Shown piece by piece: positions 40,815 through 48,527 of a DNA stretch of 64,000 nt. Position 1 is the stretch's first letter. Every line of letters begins with the position of its first letter. The notes under the pieces are model-generated. The model made no database searches. It saw nothing but the letters and a program-made list of their open reading frames with translations, and was not told the DNA's origin. Source of the stretch: JAAAOH01 sp041686235 (lineage in GTDB: Bacteria > Spirochaetota > Spirochaetia > DSM-27196 > PWMO01); assembly GCA_041686235.1 (NCBI GenBank), contig JAWLED010000002.1:1-64000 (forward strand), read 5' to 3'. The translations under genes and the position numbers were made by a program.

Positions 40815-41551
40815 TCCGCTCCTTCGCTACCCTGATAGGTATCGATAAGTGTTTTGAGATCCAGGGCCGACTCGTAGATGGCTTTACCGACGATAATACC
40901 GCTGACGCCTTTGTGGCTATTCTCGATGACGGTTTTTACGTCACCTTCCGAGCCGATTCCGCCGGAGAGCACCACCGGCAGGCTGGACGTCTCCGCCATC
41001 AGGTTCGTGCGATCTATGTCGGGGCCTGAAAGTGTGCCGTCACGCTCTATATTGGTGTATATGATGCTCGAAACGCCGACCTTTTTTGCCTGCTGGGCGA
41101 GCGCGGTGTCCTCCAGACCCGTCTTTTGCTCCCAGCCCGAAACGTAGACGAATCCGTCCTTTGCGTCGATGCCGGCAACGAATATGGTGCCGTAATGCGC
41201 GCTCCAGCCCTCAACGATCTGCGGCTTGCGGGCAAACGTGGTGCCGAGGACCAACCGGTCGATGCCGAGATCGAGCAGCTCTTCGATGTCGTCGTCGGTG
41301 CGAATCCCGCCGCCGAGCTCGATGACGCAGCTTACCGCCTTTCTGATTTTGCGAATCGTCTTGCGGTTCGTTGCTTTGTCGCCGTGAGCGGCGTCGAGGT
41401 CTACAATATGGATCCGCTTGGCACCTGCTTGCTCGAACTCCCGAGCAAAGGCAACCGGATCTTTGTCGTAAAAGGTCGCTTCCCCATAGTCGCCCTGGTT
41501 GAGGCGCACACACTCTCCGCGCAGCAGATCAATAGCAGGGATGATGATCAT
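40808..41551 (-). CDS. hisA: HisA, ProFAR isomerase
   Basis: A 247-residue TIM-barrel enzyme that isomerises ProFAR to PRFAR in histidine synthesis. IPAIDLLRGECVRLNQGD carries the first catalytic Asp, VDLDAAHGD and ELGGGIRTDDDIEELL are phosphate and barrel motifs, and TNIERDGTLSGPDIDRT has the second catalytic Asp. C-terminal half ends with SGGIGSEGDV and GIIVGKAIYE. The start at 41551 is preferred because GAGGAAG lies upstream; MRKRSM at 41566 would include that site. Translationally coupled to hisE. A -10-like TATGAT lies at 41597-41592. Confidence 0.95.
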   Translation of the reverse strand: MIIIPAIDLLRGECVRLNQGDYGEATFYDKDPVAFAREFEQAGAKRIHIVDLDAAHGDKATNRKTIRKIRKAVSCVIELGGGIRTDDDIEELLDLGIDRLVLGTTFARKPQIVEGWSAHYGTIFVAGIDAKDGFVYVSGWEQKTGLEDTALAQQAKKVGVSSIIYTNIERDGTLSGPDIDRTNLMAETSSLPVVLSGGIGSEGDVKTVIENSHKGVSGIIVGKAIYESALDLKTLIDTYQGSEGADW

Positions 41552-41631
41552 CGATCGCTTCCTCACTCATTGGGTACGAATATTGACGCCTATCATACGA
41601 AAAACGGCGCACTTTTTACAGTGATTATTGC

Positions 41632-41765
41632 ACGGGCGCCGCGCCGGCGGCGGGGGCCCCGCGCAAACCGGAGCGCGCGGACCGGGCGCGGCGCCGGCGG
41701 GGACGCCCAAGGCCCGGATTCGGGGGGGGGCGGCGCCGGGGGCCGGCGCCGGGGAACTCAGGTCC
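41632..41765 (+). repeat. GC-rich repeats between hisA and the HD-domain gene
   Basis: Repeated GGGCGC(C/G)GCGCCGGCGG elements in a divergent intergenic region. No frame of interest. The region also includes a run of nine G near 41723. Confidence 0.6.
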
Positions 41766-41812
41766 CGCTCCCATAGACAGGACCTCGACTGCGCCGTTAT
41801 CTTAACGCCGTT

Positions 41813-42913
41813 ATGGATGCTCTCTCGCGGATCGAAGCCGCCGGCTACCGGTACTATTTTGCCTCGTTCTCGGCGCTCGACCGCTATTTCCGCGCGCCGA
41901 CCTCCCAGACGCGAAACGTGTATGTGGCCTTCGACGGGACGCTGATCGAGCTTGCCAAAGCGCTCGGCGAGCTCGACTATCCGGGGTTAGAGGATTGGGA
42001 CGCGGCAAGCGCTCACGGCGAGGGGATGGTGTACGTTCGCTGTCTCTCCGATGAGTATCCGCGCCGGCGGTTGAGCTTTCATCTCCTCGACTTTCTATAT
42101 GATCCGGCGGCCGATACGTTTTTCGACCCTCGCGACGCGTATCGCGAGCTTCGAAGCTCGGCGCCCCCCACCATATCCGAGGCTGCAAGCGCGCTCGATA
42201 CCATCACCGCCGGCGCGGTGCTGGCCGCCCGCTACGGCTATGAGATCACCGCGGCGGATCTCCCGGATCCGGACTTCTCGCAGCCCGTCTCGCCGGCAGG
42301 CGAGCGGCAACTGCTGGTCGACCTGCTCGGGGGGCAGGATCCGGCTCGTGGGTTGCGGATTCTTCACGATACCGGGTTTGTCGCGCATGTGTGGCCCGAG
42401 CTTGCGCCGATGAACGGGACGGATCACTCCAAAGAACATCATCCGGAGGGAAACGTCTGGGAACACTCTCTCGAGACCCTTCGGTATCGCAAGGTGCCGG
42501 ATCTGCTCTTGAGCCTCGGGTTACTATTCCACGACAGCGGGAAACCGACGGCGGAAGAGACGAGAGAGCATGCCTTCGACGGCCACGCACAGATCGGGGC
42601 GGATATTGCACGGGAGTTCTTGCGCGAGCGTGGGTTTTCCGAACAGCTCGTCTCGGATGTCCGTTGGTTGGTGGTTAATCACATGTTCCCCGGCGCCTTG
42701 CACAAGTTGCCCCAGTACCGCACCGAAACGCTCATGAGCTCGCGGCTGTTCCCGGTGCTCCTCGAGCTCTACCGCTGCGACCTGAGCTCCACCTTTCGGG
42801 GACCCGACGGGTACTATCGCGCATGCCGCATATATCGGTCGTTTCTCAAGAACGTATCGAACCCGTTTCGGGACGCAGCCGGCAAAAAGCTCGTTAAGCT
42901 GTACGTCGAATAA
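41813..42913 (+). CDS. HD-domain protein related to CCA-adding/polyA polymerases
   Basis: A 366-residue protein. Residues ~140-300 resemble the head and HD region of bacterial tRNA nucleotidyltransferases: QDPARGLRILHDTGFVAHVWPEL is the family's recognisable linker, followed by HPEGNVWEHSL, LLFHDSGKP (HD) and HAQIGADIAREFL. The N-terminal ~130 residues occupy the place of the nucleotidyltransferase core but lack GGxVRD and the DxD metal motif. It may therefore act only as an HD phosphohydrolase or be a degenerate enzyme. The ATG has no ribosome binding site; TATCTT lies 9 nt before it. Confidence 0.75.
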   Translation: MDALSRIEAAGYRYYFASFSALDRYFRAPTSQTRNVYVAFDGTLIELAKALGELDYPGLEDWDAASAHGEGMVYVRCLSDEYPRRRLSFHLLDFLYDPAADTFFDPRDAYRELRSSAPPTISEAASALDTITAGAVLAARYGYEITAADLPDPDFSQPVSPAGERQLLVDLLGGQDPARGLRILHDTGFVAHVWPELAPMNGTDHSKEHHPEGNVWEHSLETLRYRKVPDLLLSLGLLFHDSGKPTAEETREHAFDGHAQIGADIAREFLRERGFSEQLVSDVRWLVVNHMFPGALHKLPQYRTETLMSSRLFPVLLELYRCDLSSTFRGPDGYYRACRIYRSFLKNVSNPFRDAAGKKLVKLYVE

Positions 42914-42922
42914 AAAAACGTA

Positions 42923-42951
42923 TTGACCGCAGGCTGTTTTCGTCATATAGT
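42923..42951 (+). promoter_or_regulatory. Leaderless-type promoter of the MFS-gntR operon
   Basis: TTGACC (42923-42928), 17 bp, TATAGT (42946-42951), then 6 nt to the ATG at 42958. This is the clearest leaderless promoter in the window: both hexamers match in 5 of 6 places and no ribosome binding site is present. Confidence 0.75.
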
Positions 42952-42957
42952 CATCAT

Positions 42958-44295
42958 ATGACCGTATCACAGGATGCAAGACAAAGAAGCGGCCAAGGCC
43001 AAGATGAGGGTGGAAACCGGGCCCTATCGAGGGTACGGCGCCGGTATTACCTGTTAACGGGGCTTTACTGGTTTGCCACCGCATTGCCGATGCCGACCCT
43101 GGTGTTACTCCAGCGCGAGCGCGGAATGGACCTCTTCGAGGTGGGTGTGCTCACCGCGGTGTACTCGATCATCATCGTGTTGTGCGAGGTGCCCACCGGT
43201 GGGCTCGCGGATGCCTGGGGCAGGCGCACGGTGTCGGTTATCGCCTTTTGCGTGATCGCGGCGGCCAAGATCACCTTCTCTGTTGCCGCGTCGTTTCTCG
43301 TGTTCGCCCTTGCCTTCGTAGTGTTCGGCGTCGGGCGCGCGCTCATCTCCGGAGCCTTGGAGGCGTGGTTCGTCGATGAAGTTCTGCGCTTGGCCCCCGA
43401 AGAAGAGCTCCAACGGTCCTTAGCCTACGCAAACACCGTAACGTTGTTCGCGCTCAGTAGTGCGAGCCTTCTGGGAGGATATCTCCCGTCGCTACTCTCC
43501 GAGATCGCCGTTATGGGGAGAAGCTTCTCGGGACTGGCCGCACCCCCGGCCGCGGCGGCGGTGCTCATGCTCCTCACCGCGGGCCTTACCGCCCGGCTTG
43601 TGGTGGAGCCGCGCCCCGCGCACGAGCATGGTCACCCCGGGGGCATCGTGTTGAGCGCCTTCAGAGAAACGACGCGCAATTCGACCTTGCTGCTGCTCGC
43701 CGGCCTCTCTCTGGTAGCGGGAGCGGCCATCAGCACCATGGAGACGTTTTGGCAGCCGTTTTTCTCGGATACACTGGGCACCGGCACGCCTACCGTTCTA
43801 TTCGGCGTCATAACGGCCGGCAGTTTTCTCTTTGCCATGGTTGGGAACGTGGCCTCGCCCGAGCTGACGCGTCTTCTCGGTGGCCGCCCGGCTCGCTTGG
43901 CTGCAATTCTACAGGGATTCCGCGGCCTATTCATGTTCGCGCTCGCCCTTCAAACCGCTAACACGCCGGCCGTCGGAGCATTTTGGCTTGCCTACATGGT
44001 CATGGGGGCAGGGGAGAGTCCTCACCAGACTCTGATAAACCGCAACGTACGAGCCGAGCATCGCTCCGCCATGTTATCGGTGCAGTCTCTTGCCACGTCC
44101 CTGGGAGCGTTTGCCGGTGCGGGAGTGTTCGGCTACATCGCCCGCTCTGCGGGGCTTCGCACCGTATGGATTGTAACCGCTGTTTACCTGGTGCTATCCT
44201 TGGTTATGTATCTTCGCGTGGATGCGCGCGAGAATCGGAGTAACCGTGTACAACACGTCGCTGCACAAACGAACCTTAGCTCAGCAAGTAGCTGA
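42958..44295 (+). CDS. MFS transporter
   Basis: A 445-residue, twelve-helix major facilitator. The loop after helix 2 reads GGLADAWGRRTVSV, matching the MFS signature (G-x3-D-x2-GRR). A longer hydrophilic N terminus (~30 residues) precedes helix 1. Substrate is not apparent; the family includes drug and sugar exporters. Its last 50 nt overlap the FadR-type regulator gene, so the regulator likely controls this transporter. The ATG at 42958 matches the leaderless promoter. Confidence 0.85.
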   Translation: MTVSQDARQRSGQGQDEGGNRALSRVRRRYYLLTGLYWFATALPMPTLVLLQRERGMDLFEVGVLTAVYSIIIVLCEVPTGGLADAWGRRTVSVIAFCVIAAAKITFSVAASFLVFALAFVVFGVGRALISGALEAWFVDEVLRLAPEEELQRSLAYANTVTLFALSSASLLGGYLPSLLSEIAVMGRSFSGLAAPPAAAAVLMLLTAGLTARLVVEPRPAHEHGHPGGIVLSAFRETTRNSTLLLLAGLSLVAGAAISTMETFWQPFFSDTLGTGTPTVLFGVITAGSFLFAMVGNVASPELTRLLGGRPARLAAILQGFRGLFMFALALQTANTPAVGAFWLAYMVMGAGESPHQTLINRNVRAEHRSAMLSVQSLATSLGAFAGAGVFGYIARSAGLRTVWIVTAVYLVLSLVMYLRVDARENRSNRVQHVAAQTNLSSASS

Positions 44296-45052
44296 TAGCA
44301 TCAAGCAGTCGGTGCTCGACGGCGAGCTTTCCGCCGGAGCGGCGCTGCCGACCGAGCCCGAGCTTGCCGAGCAGTTCAGCGTCAGTCGCGCCGTCATCCG
44401 CGACGCGATTCGGCTGCTCTCGGCGGTCGGGCTGGTAGATGTGCGCCACGGCCGCGGCATGTACATCACCGAACCGGGAACGGAGGCGCTTTCCGAGGCG
44501 CTCTTTATTGCGTTGCGCCGCAACGGGGCGACGGTTTGGGACGTCGAGGAGCTCCAGCAGGTCATACTTCCAGAGGTCGTCGGTTTTGCCGCTGAGCGGG
44601 CAACCGACGAAGAGATTACCGAGCTCGAGCGCTCGGTCGAGCAGTGCCTTACCGTGTTTGGAGAAGTTATCGAGCAAAGCGAGAAGGCCGGGCGCGAGCT
44701 CAACGAGCACGAAACCTCGCGGATCGCCTCGGCCTACGGGCGGTTCTACGAACTGCTGTATGCGGCGAGCCACAACACGGTGCTGTCTCTGCTTTCGATG
44801 CCCCTCTATCGGCTTCACAGCCTCAAGAGTTGGGATTCGGACGAAGAGCCGGTTGAGGGCTCGGTAACACGTGAGCGTGCGTTTTTTGACCGCATGATCG
44901 CCGCCATTAGAACCCGAGACCGCGAGGCTGCCGCGGAGGAAGTACGTCGGATGGCCGCGATGTTTCCCGAGAGTGCGAAGGCGGCAATGCGCCGCACGCC
45001 GATCGGCGACACGGCCGTGCTCCCGGAGCCGCTGCCGCCACTCGACGATTAA
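44246..45052 (+). CDS. GntR-family (FadR subfamily) transcription regulator
   Basis: A 268-residue repressor. The N-terminal winged helix reads QQVADSIKQSVLDGELSAGAALPTEPELAEQFSVSRAVIRDAIRLL, a full GntR domain, with the wing GLVDVRHGRGMYI. The C-terminal ~170 residues are the all-helical FCD ligand domain of the FadR branch, which binds small acids, often through a metal. The GTG start at 44246 has CGGAG 5 nt upstream and lies inside the end of the MFS gene, giving a 50-nt overlap. The natural ligand is unknown. Confidence 0.9.
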   Translation: MYNTSLHKRTLAQQVADSIKQSVLDGELSAGAALPTEPELAEQFSVSRAVIRDAIRLLSAVGLVDVRHGRGMYITEPGTEALSEALFIALRRNGATVWDVEELQQVILPEVVGFAAERATDEEITELERSVEQCLTVFGEVIEQSEKAGRELNEHETSRIASAYGRFYELLYAASHNTVLSLLSMPLYRLHSLKSWDSDEEPVEGSVTRERAFFDRMIAAIRTRDREAAAEEVRRMAAMFPESAKAAMRRTPIGDTAVLPEPLPPLDD

Positions 45053-45056
45053 GAGG

Positions 45057-45176
45057 GGGCGCGGCGGCGCTTTGGTCGCCCTGCCGGCCTGGACGGCGGT
45101 GCGCCGCCGCCGTTGTGGTCTGCCGAGCGCCGCCGCCGGCAGCGGGCGCGGCGGCGCCTTGGTCGCCCTGCCGGCC
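45057..45176 (+). repeat. 33-bp GC-rich direct repeats, convergent junction
   Basis: A 33-bp sequence starting GGGCGCGGCGGCGC occurs at 45057-45089 and 45144-45176 with one mismatch, with further GC-rich material between. It fills the space between the convergent gntR and HIT genes. Confidence 0.85.
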
Positions 45177-45185
45177 CGCGCGCGC

Positions 45186-45533
45186 TCAGCCCGGAGGCCA
45201 GGTTAGCTGTCTACCGCCGAGGATGTGGGCGTGAAGGTATTGTACAGACTGTTGCGCCTCGGGGCCGGTGTTGAATACAACACGGTAACCGTTTCCTTCG
45301 AGGCCGAGCTCGGCGGCCACCAGTGAGACGCTGCGCATGAACTCGCCCACGGTCTCGGCCTGGGTGCTGCGAATGTCTGCAAAGCTTTCGAGTTTCTTCT
45401 TGGGAATCACCAGCACGTGCACCGGAGCCTGTGGGTTTATGTCGCGGAACGCGTAGACCGCGTCGTCCTCGTACACAGCTTCCGAGGGCACCGTGCCGGC
45501 GAGGATCTGATCAAACAGGGTTTCTTCTGCCAT
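45186..45533 (-). CDS. HIT-family nucleotide-binding protein
   Basis: A 115-residue HinT-type protein (MAEETLFDQILAG, then VYAFRDINPQAPVHVLVIPKK). The HIT triad normally reads HxHxH; here it is YLHAHILGG, with Tyr replacing the first His while the middle nucleophilic His remains. HinT proteins hydrolyse AMP-lysine-type phosphoramidates; activity may be altered. The ATG at 45533 has GAGGTG upstream; sequence before it is GC-rich and not coding. Confidence 0.88.
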   Translation of the reverse strand: MAEETLFDQILAGTVPSEAVYEDDAVYAFRDINPQAPVHVLVIPKKKLESFADIRSTQAETVGEFMRSVSLVAAELGLEGNGYRVVFNTGPEAQQSVQYLHAHILGGRQLTWPPG

Positions 45534-45591
45534 TTCGGACACCTCACGGAGTAGCATAGCACGCGTTTTCAGCGTGTTCAACGCGACCGAC

Positions 45592-45653
45592 GGACAGAGT
45601 CCCCGGCGGATCGCGTCGCGGTGGACAGAGTCCCCGGCGATCGCGGCGCGGTG
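45592..45653 (-). repeat. 31-bp direct repeat upstream of the HIT gene
   Basis: The 17-bp GGACAGAGTCCCCGGCG occurs at 45592-45608 and 45623-45639, each followed by GATCGCG-like sequence; the period is 31 bp. Non-coding, between two minus-strand genes. Confidence 0.75.
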
Positions 45654-45676
45654 GCCTTTGCTGCCGTGGTGGCGGC

Positions 45677-46171
45677 TTATCGGCGGGCGCGGCTTGCGGG
45701 ACCGCGACAGAGCGTGCAGCCCAACACATGGACATGGTTTCGCGGCTTTCTTGTGAACATCCGGGCGATGACGTAATCTTGTTCGCCGAGCTTTCGGTCG
45801 CATACGGGGCAATAGCGGGGGTATTGATCGTTGGCCGGATAGCAGTAGGGGCAACCGTACATATATGCGAGCGTGTCGTCCTGTGACGTCCGTTCGGGCT
45901 GTTTGGGCTCCTGCGATACGTCCTCCACGGACGAGGTACTCACTGCCTCCTCTGCGGAAGTCTGCGCGCGCCCGCCCGAGTAGACCACCGTGTGCAGCCG
46001 CTCCCCGCGGCGGAGCATGGTGCTGCAGAGCGGGCAGGGTTTGAGCACCTCGAAGGAGTCTCTGCTGCGTTTGGCCATGCGATTGGCAAGGAACGAGTAG
46101 TCGGTGTCACGCAGTTTGATGATGGTGTAAACGAGGTAGCCCACGATTCCTGCGAGCACCGTTAAGACCAA
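45677..46171 (-). CDS. Single-pass membrane protein with three Cys-pair (zinc ribbon-like) motifs
   Basis: About 164 residues. An N-terminal hydrophobic helix (VLTVLAGIVGYLVYTIIKL) is followed by CPLC, then an acidic Ser/Thr/Gln stretch, then CPYC ... CPVC and finally CTLC. Four CxxC pairs suggest one or two zinc ribbons on the cytoplasmic side. I do not recognise the family. The start codon is uncertain: a TTG at 46171 is in frame, while GGGAGG lies 15 nt upstream of it; no ATG or GTG is suitably placed. The gene is divergent from rsmI, and its own -10 may be GATAAT around 46190-46200. Confidence 0.6.
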   Translation of the reverse strand: MVLTVLAGIVGYLVYTIIKLRDTDYSFLANRMAKRSRDSFEVLKPCPLCSTMLRRGERLHTVVYSGGRAQTSAEEAVSTSSVEDVSQEPKQPERTSQDDTLAYMYGCPYCYPANDQYPRYCPVCDRKLGEQDYVIARMFTRKPRNHVHVLGCTLCRGPASRARR

Positions 46172-46234
46172 TAAATAGATACCACGCCTCCCTTCGATTA
46201 TCCCTACATGATAGCGTATCCGCTCGTCTACGGG

Positions 46235-46240
46235 TATAGT
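46235..46240 (+). promoter_or_regulatory. Leaderless-type -10 of rsmI
   Basis: TATAGT at 46235-46240, 6 nt before the ATG at 46247. No good -35 at 16-18 bp. No ribosome binding site. Confidence 0.5.
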
Positions 46241-46246
46241 CGGACC

Positions 46247-46927
46247 ATGGACGGACTGTACATCGTTGCAACGCCGATTGGCAATCTCGAGGACATAACC
46301 TACCGCGCCGTGCGTGTTTTGGGCGAGGCAGATTTCCTACTGGCCGAAGATACGCGTCATACCCGCAAGCTTCTCTCACATTTTGGAATTCATGCCGAGG
46401 TTCTGAGCTGTAGGGCTCAAAATGAAGCCAAGGTAGCCGATACATGTATTAAGCGGCTTGAAGTTGGTGAGACAGCTGCTTATGTGAGTGATGCCGGAAC
46501 ACCGGGATTGAGCGACCCGGGAAGTGTTCTTGCCGCAAGAGTACGGGAGGCCGGGTACCCGGTGCGGCCGATACCGGGACCGTCGGCGTTGGCAGCCATT
46601 GTGAGTGTCGGCGGCTACGGTGGCAAGGGTCTGCGTTTCGACGGGTTTCTTTCTCCCAAGGGTGGGAAGCGACGGCGTCGGCTTGGAGAATTGCTTGAGA
46701 GCGGGGAGGCATTCGTGCTCTACGAGTCTCCCTATCGGGTGGTGAAGTTACTCGAGGATCTCGCGGGTCTCGAGCCGCAACGACGAGTATTAGTAGGACG
46801 GGAAATGACCAAATGGTACGAAGAGTTCCTCGAAGGGAAAGCCGATGAGATCGCCTCACAGCTACAGGAGCGTGGACAGCCAAAAGGAGAGTTTTCACTC
46901 CTTGTCGGCCCGCGTAAAAAGAGTTAA
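46247..46927 (+). CDS. rsmI: 16S rRNA 2'-O-ribose methyltransferase RsmI
   Basis: A 226-residue tetrapyrrole-methylase-fold enzyme that modifies C1402 of 16S rRNA. Diagnostic segments: LYIVATPIGNLEDITYRAV at the N terminus, AEDTRHTRKLLSHF, YVSDAGTPGLSDPG and IPGPSALAAIVSVGG, then VLYESPYRVVKLLEDL and GREMTKWYEEFLEG. The ATG at 46247 is fixed by the family N terminus (an in-frame ATG at 46208 is too early) and by the -10 element 6 nt upstream. flgM follows after 50 nt. Confidence 0.95.
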   Translation: MDGLYIVATPIGNLEDITYRAVRVLGEADFLLAEDTRHTRKLLSHFGIHAEVLSCRAQNEAKVADTCIKRLEVGETAAYVSDAGTPGLSDPGSVLAARVREAGYPVRPIPGPSALAAIVSVGGYGGKGLRFDGFLSPKGGKRRRRLGELLESGEAFVLYESPYRVVKLLEDLAGLEPQRRVLVGREMTKWYEEFLEGKADEIASQLQERGQPKGEFSLLVGPRKKS

Positions 46928-46977
46928 GATAGGGATGGAGCGTGCCGATACCATAAAGGGGAAGGGAAGGTTCTTGC

Positions 46978-47262
46978 ATGACCATTGAGCCACTTGGTCC
47001 AATAGATCCAATTCACAAACTCAACCAAGCGGGGAAAACCGCTCCGAGGCAAAAGCCGGAGGGGAAGGACAGTGTGTCGTTCTCCGACGAGGCGCGTCTC
47101 AAGGCTGAGGTCTACCGCATTTCCGAAGAGGTCAAGGCCACCGAAGATGTACGTGCGGATCGAGTGGCGGAAGTGAAGGAAAAGCTTCAGGACCCGAACT
47201 ACATCGACGACGATGTCTTGGATACCGTGGCCGACCGCATTATGGACATGCTCGACATCTAA
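46978..47262 (+). CDS. flgM: FlgM-like anti-sigma-28 factor
   Basis: A 94-residue protein with a disordered N-terminal half and a C-terminal helical half (RADRVAEVKEKLQDPNYIDD, then ADRIMDML) that matches the FlgM sigma-binding region (R-x2-KV-x2-IK-x4-GxY). FlgM holds back the flagellar sigma factor until the hook is complete. The size is right for FlgM. GGAAGG lies about 10 nt upstream of the ATG. It is the only flagellar-type gene in the window. The call rests on the C-terminal pattern and is not certain. Confidence 0.7.
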   Translation: MTIEPLGPIDPIHKLNQAGKTAPRQKPEGKDSVSFSDEARLKAEVYRISEEVKATEDVRADRVAEVKEKLQDPNYIDDDVLDTVADRIMDMLDI

Positions 47263-47370
47263 TCTTGGACGCGTCGGACGCTACCATGTGTAACCGTACC
47301 GGGGAGCCATCTATCCGAAAAAGCGCAGATGTTGTGTATGCGTCTGTGCTTTTTTTGTGTACACACGCCC

Positions 47371-48519
47371 ATGAATGACTTCGTCTTCACGCTTCCTGCA
47401 TCAGTAACCTTTGGAAATGACACCGTTAACCGCGTCGCTCAAGTTGCGTCTCAGTTCGGAACTCGCGCCATGTTGGTATCCGAGCCCGTGCAGCGCGAGG
47501 AGGGTGTGGTCGGCCGCATCGAGAACCTGTTCGAGAGACAAGGCAACAGCCTCATCGTTCATGCCGACCTTCCGTGGCGTACAAATACCGCGACGATTCT
47601 CGAGCTCGTATCTCTCGCTCGTGCCAGCCGAACGCAGGTAATCGTGGGGCTCGGGGGCATGCGGGTGCTTGCCGCCGCTCGGGCAACGGCGGTTGTGGCC
47701 CCCCCGTCAAACTCCCTCTATCGCATGCTCGAAGGGGAAGCCCCGGTCGACAAGTCCCTTCCATTCATCGAGATTCCCACGAGCTTCAGAGATCACTTCA
47801 TGTTCAAAAGTCGCTTCGTGGTAACCGAGGCGCAGAGCCGAACCGCCCGTGTGATCGCCGCAGAACGCGCGCCCGCTCGCTCCGTTCTCTTCGATCCCAA
47901 ACTGGCAATGCCGCTGTCCACAAAATATGCCGCCTCCATCATGATGGACATTCTGTTGGCATCCATCGAAGGGTACCTGTCCACTCGCAGTGCGTTTCTC
48001 TCCGACACCCTGTTTCTGCGCGCGATCGATACGGTGAAGGAAGGCGTCGACGGTCTATTGCGAAGTGCCGATGCGGTGAGACCGCGCGAGCGTGCCGCCG
48101 AAGCAGGGCTCCTTGCCGGCGTCGGTCTCTCGATCAGTAGCCAAGGGGTGGGCGGTGCACTGGTCTATGCAATAAACAGCCGATTCGGTGTGCCAAAGTC
48201 CTGGCTGGCAACCACGCTCTTGCCCCACGTGTTGGACTACCACGCGGGGGTCAGACCGGAAAAGGTCGCGAAAATTGCGCGCGCCCTCGGCGAGGACATC
48301 CCCGGCATTAGCAATGAGGACGATGCCAAGCAGGCCTCGACCGTTACCAGGCGGCTGATCGGCAAACTCGACTTGCCGGCTCGCCTGCAGGCCTTTGACC
48401 TCTCACTCGACGACATGGTCGAGGTAGCCGACGTCGCGTCACAGTTCGAGATGGTGGGCCACGCGCCGGTCGCATTTTCCCGTCAGGACCTCTACGACTT
48501 GCTGAAACAAGCGATGTAA
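47371..48519 (+). CDS. Iron-type alcohol dehydrogenase homologue lacking metal-binding histidines
   Basis: A 382-residue protein of the group III (iron-dependent) dehydrogenase/dehydroquinate synthase-like fold. It keeps FDPKLAMPL, the Asp of the first metal motif (D193 in SIMMDILLASIEGYLS) and LLPHVL, but the four-ligand metal site is gone: the second ligand His (usually D-A-L-x-H) is Ala197, the HAMAH segment is GGALVY (~261-266), and the last His is replaced in VPKSW (~274-278). The NAD loop GGGS is GLGGM. It is probably not a working dehydrogenase. The ATG at 47371 is preferred; an in-frame ATG at 47329 adds residues with no family similarity. trmH follows closely (8 nt). Confidence 0.8.
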   Translation: MNDFVFTLPASVTFGNDTVNRVAQVASQFGTRAMLVSEPVQREEGVVGRIENLFERQGNSLIVHADLPWRTNTATILELVSLARASRTQVIVGLGGMRVLAAARATAVVAPPSNSLYRMLEGEAPVDKSLPFIEIPTSFRDHFMFKSRFVVTEAQSRTARVIAAERAPARSVLFDPKLAMPLSTKYAASIMMDILLASIEGYLSTRSAFLSDTLFLRAIDTVKEGVDGLLRSADAVRPRERAAEAGLLAGVGLSISSQGVGGALVYAINSRFGVPKSWLATTLLPHVLDYHAGVRPEKVAKIARALGEDIPGISNEDDAKQASTVTRRLIGKLDLPARLQAFDLSLDDMVEVADVASQFEMVGHAPVAFSRQDLYDLLKQAM

Positions 48520-48527
48520 CCGAGCCG

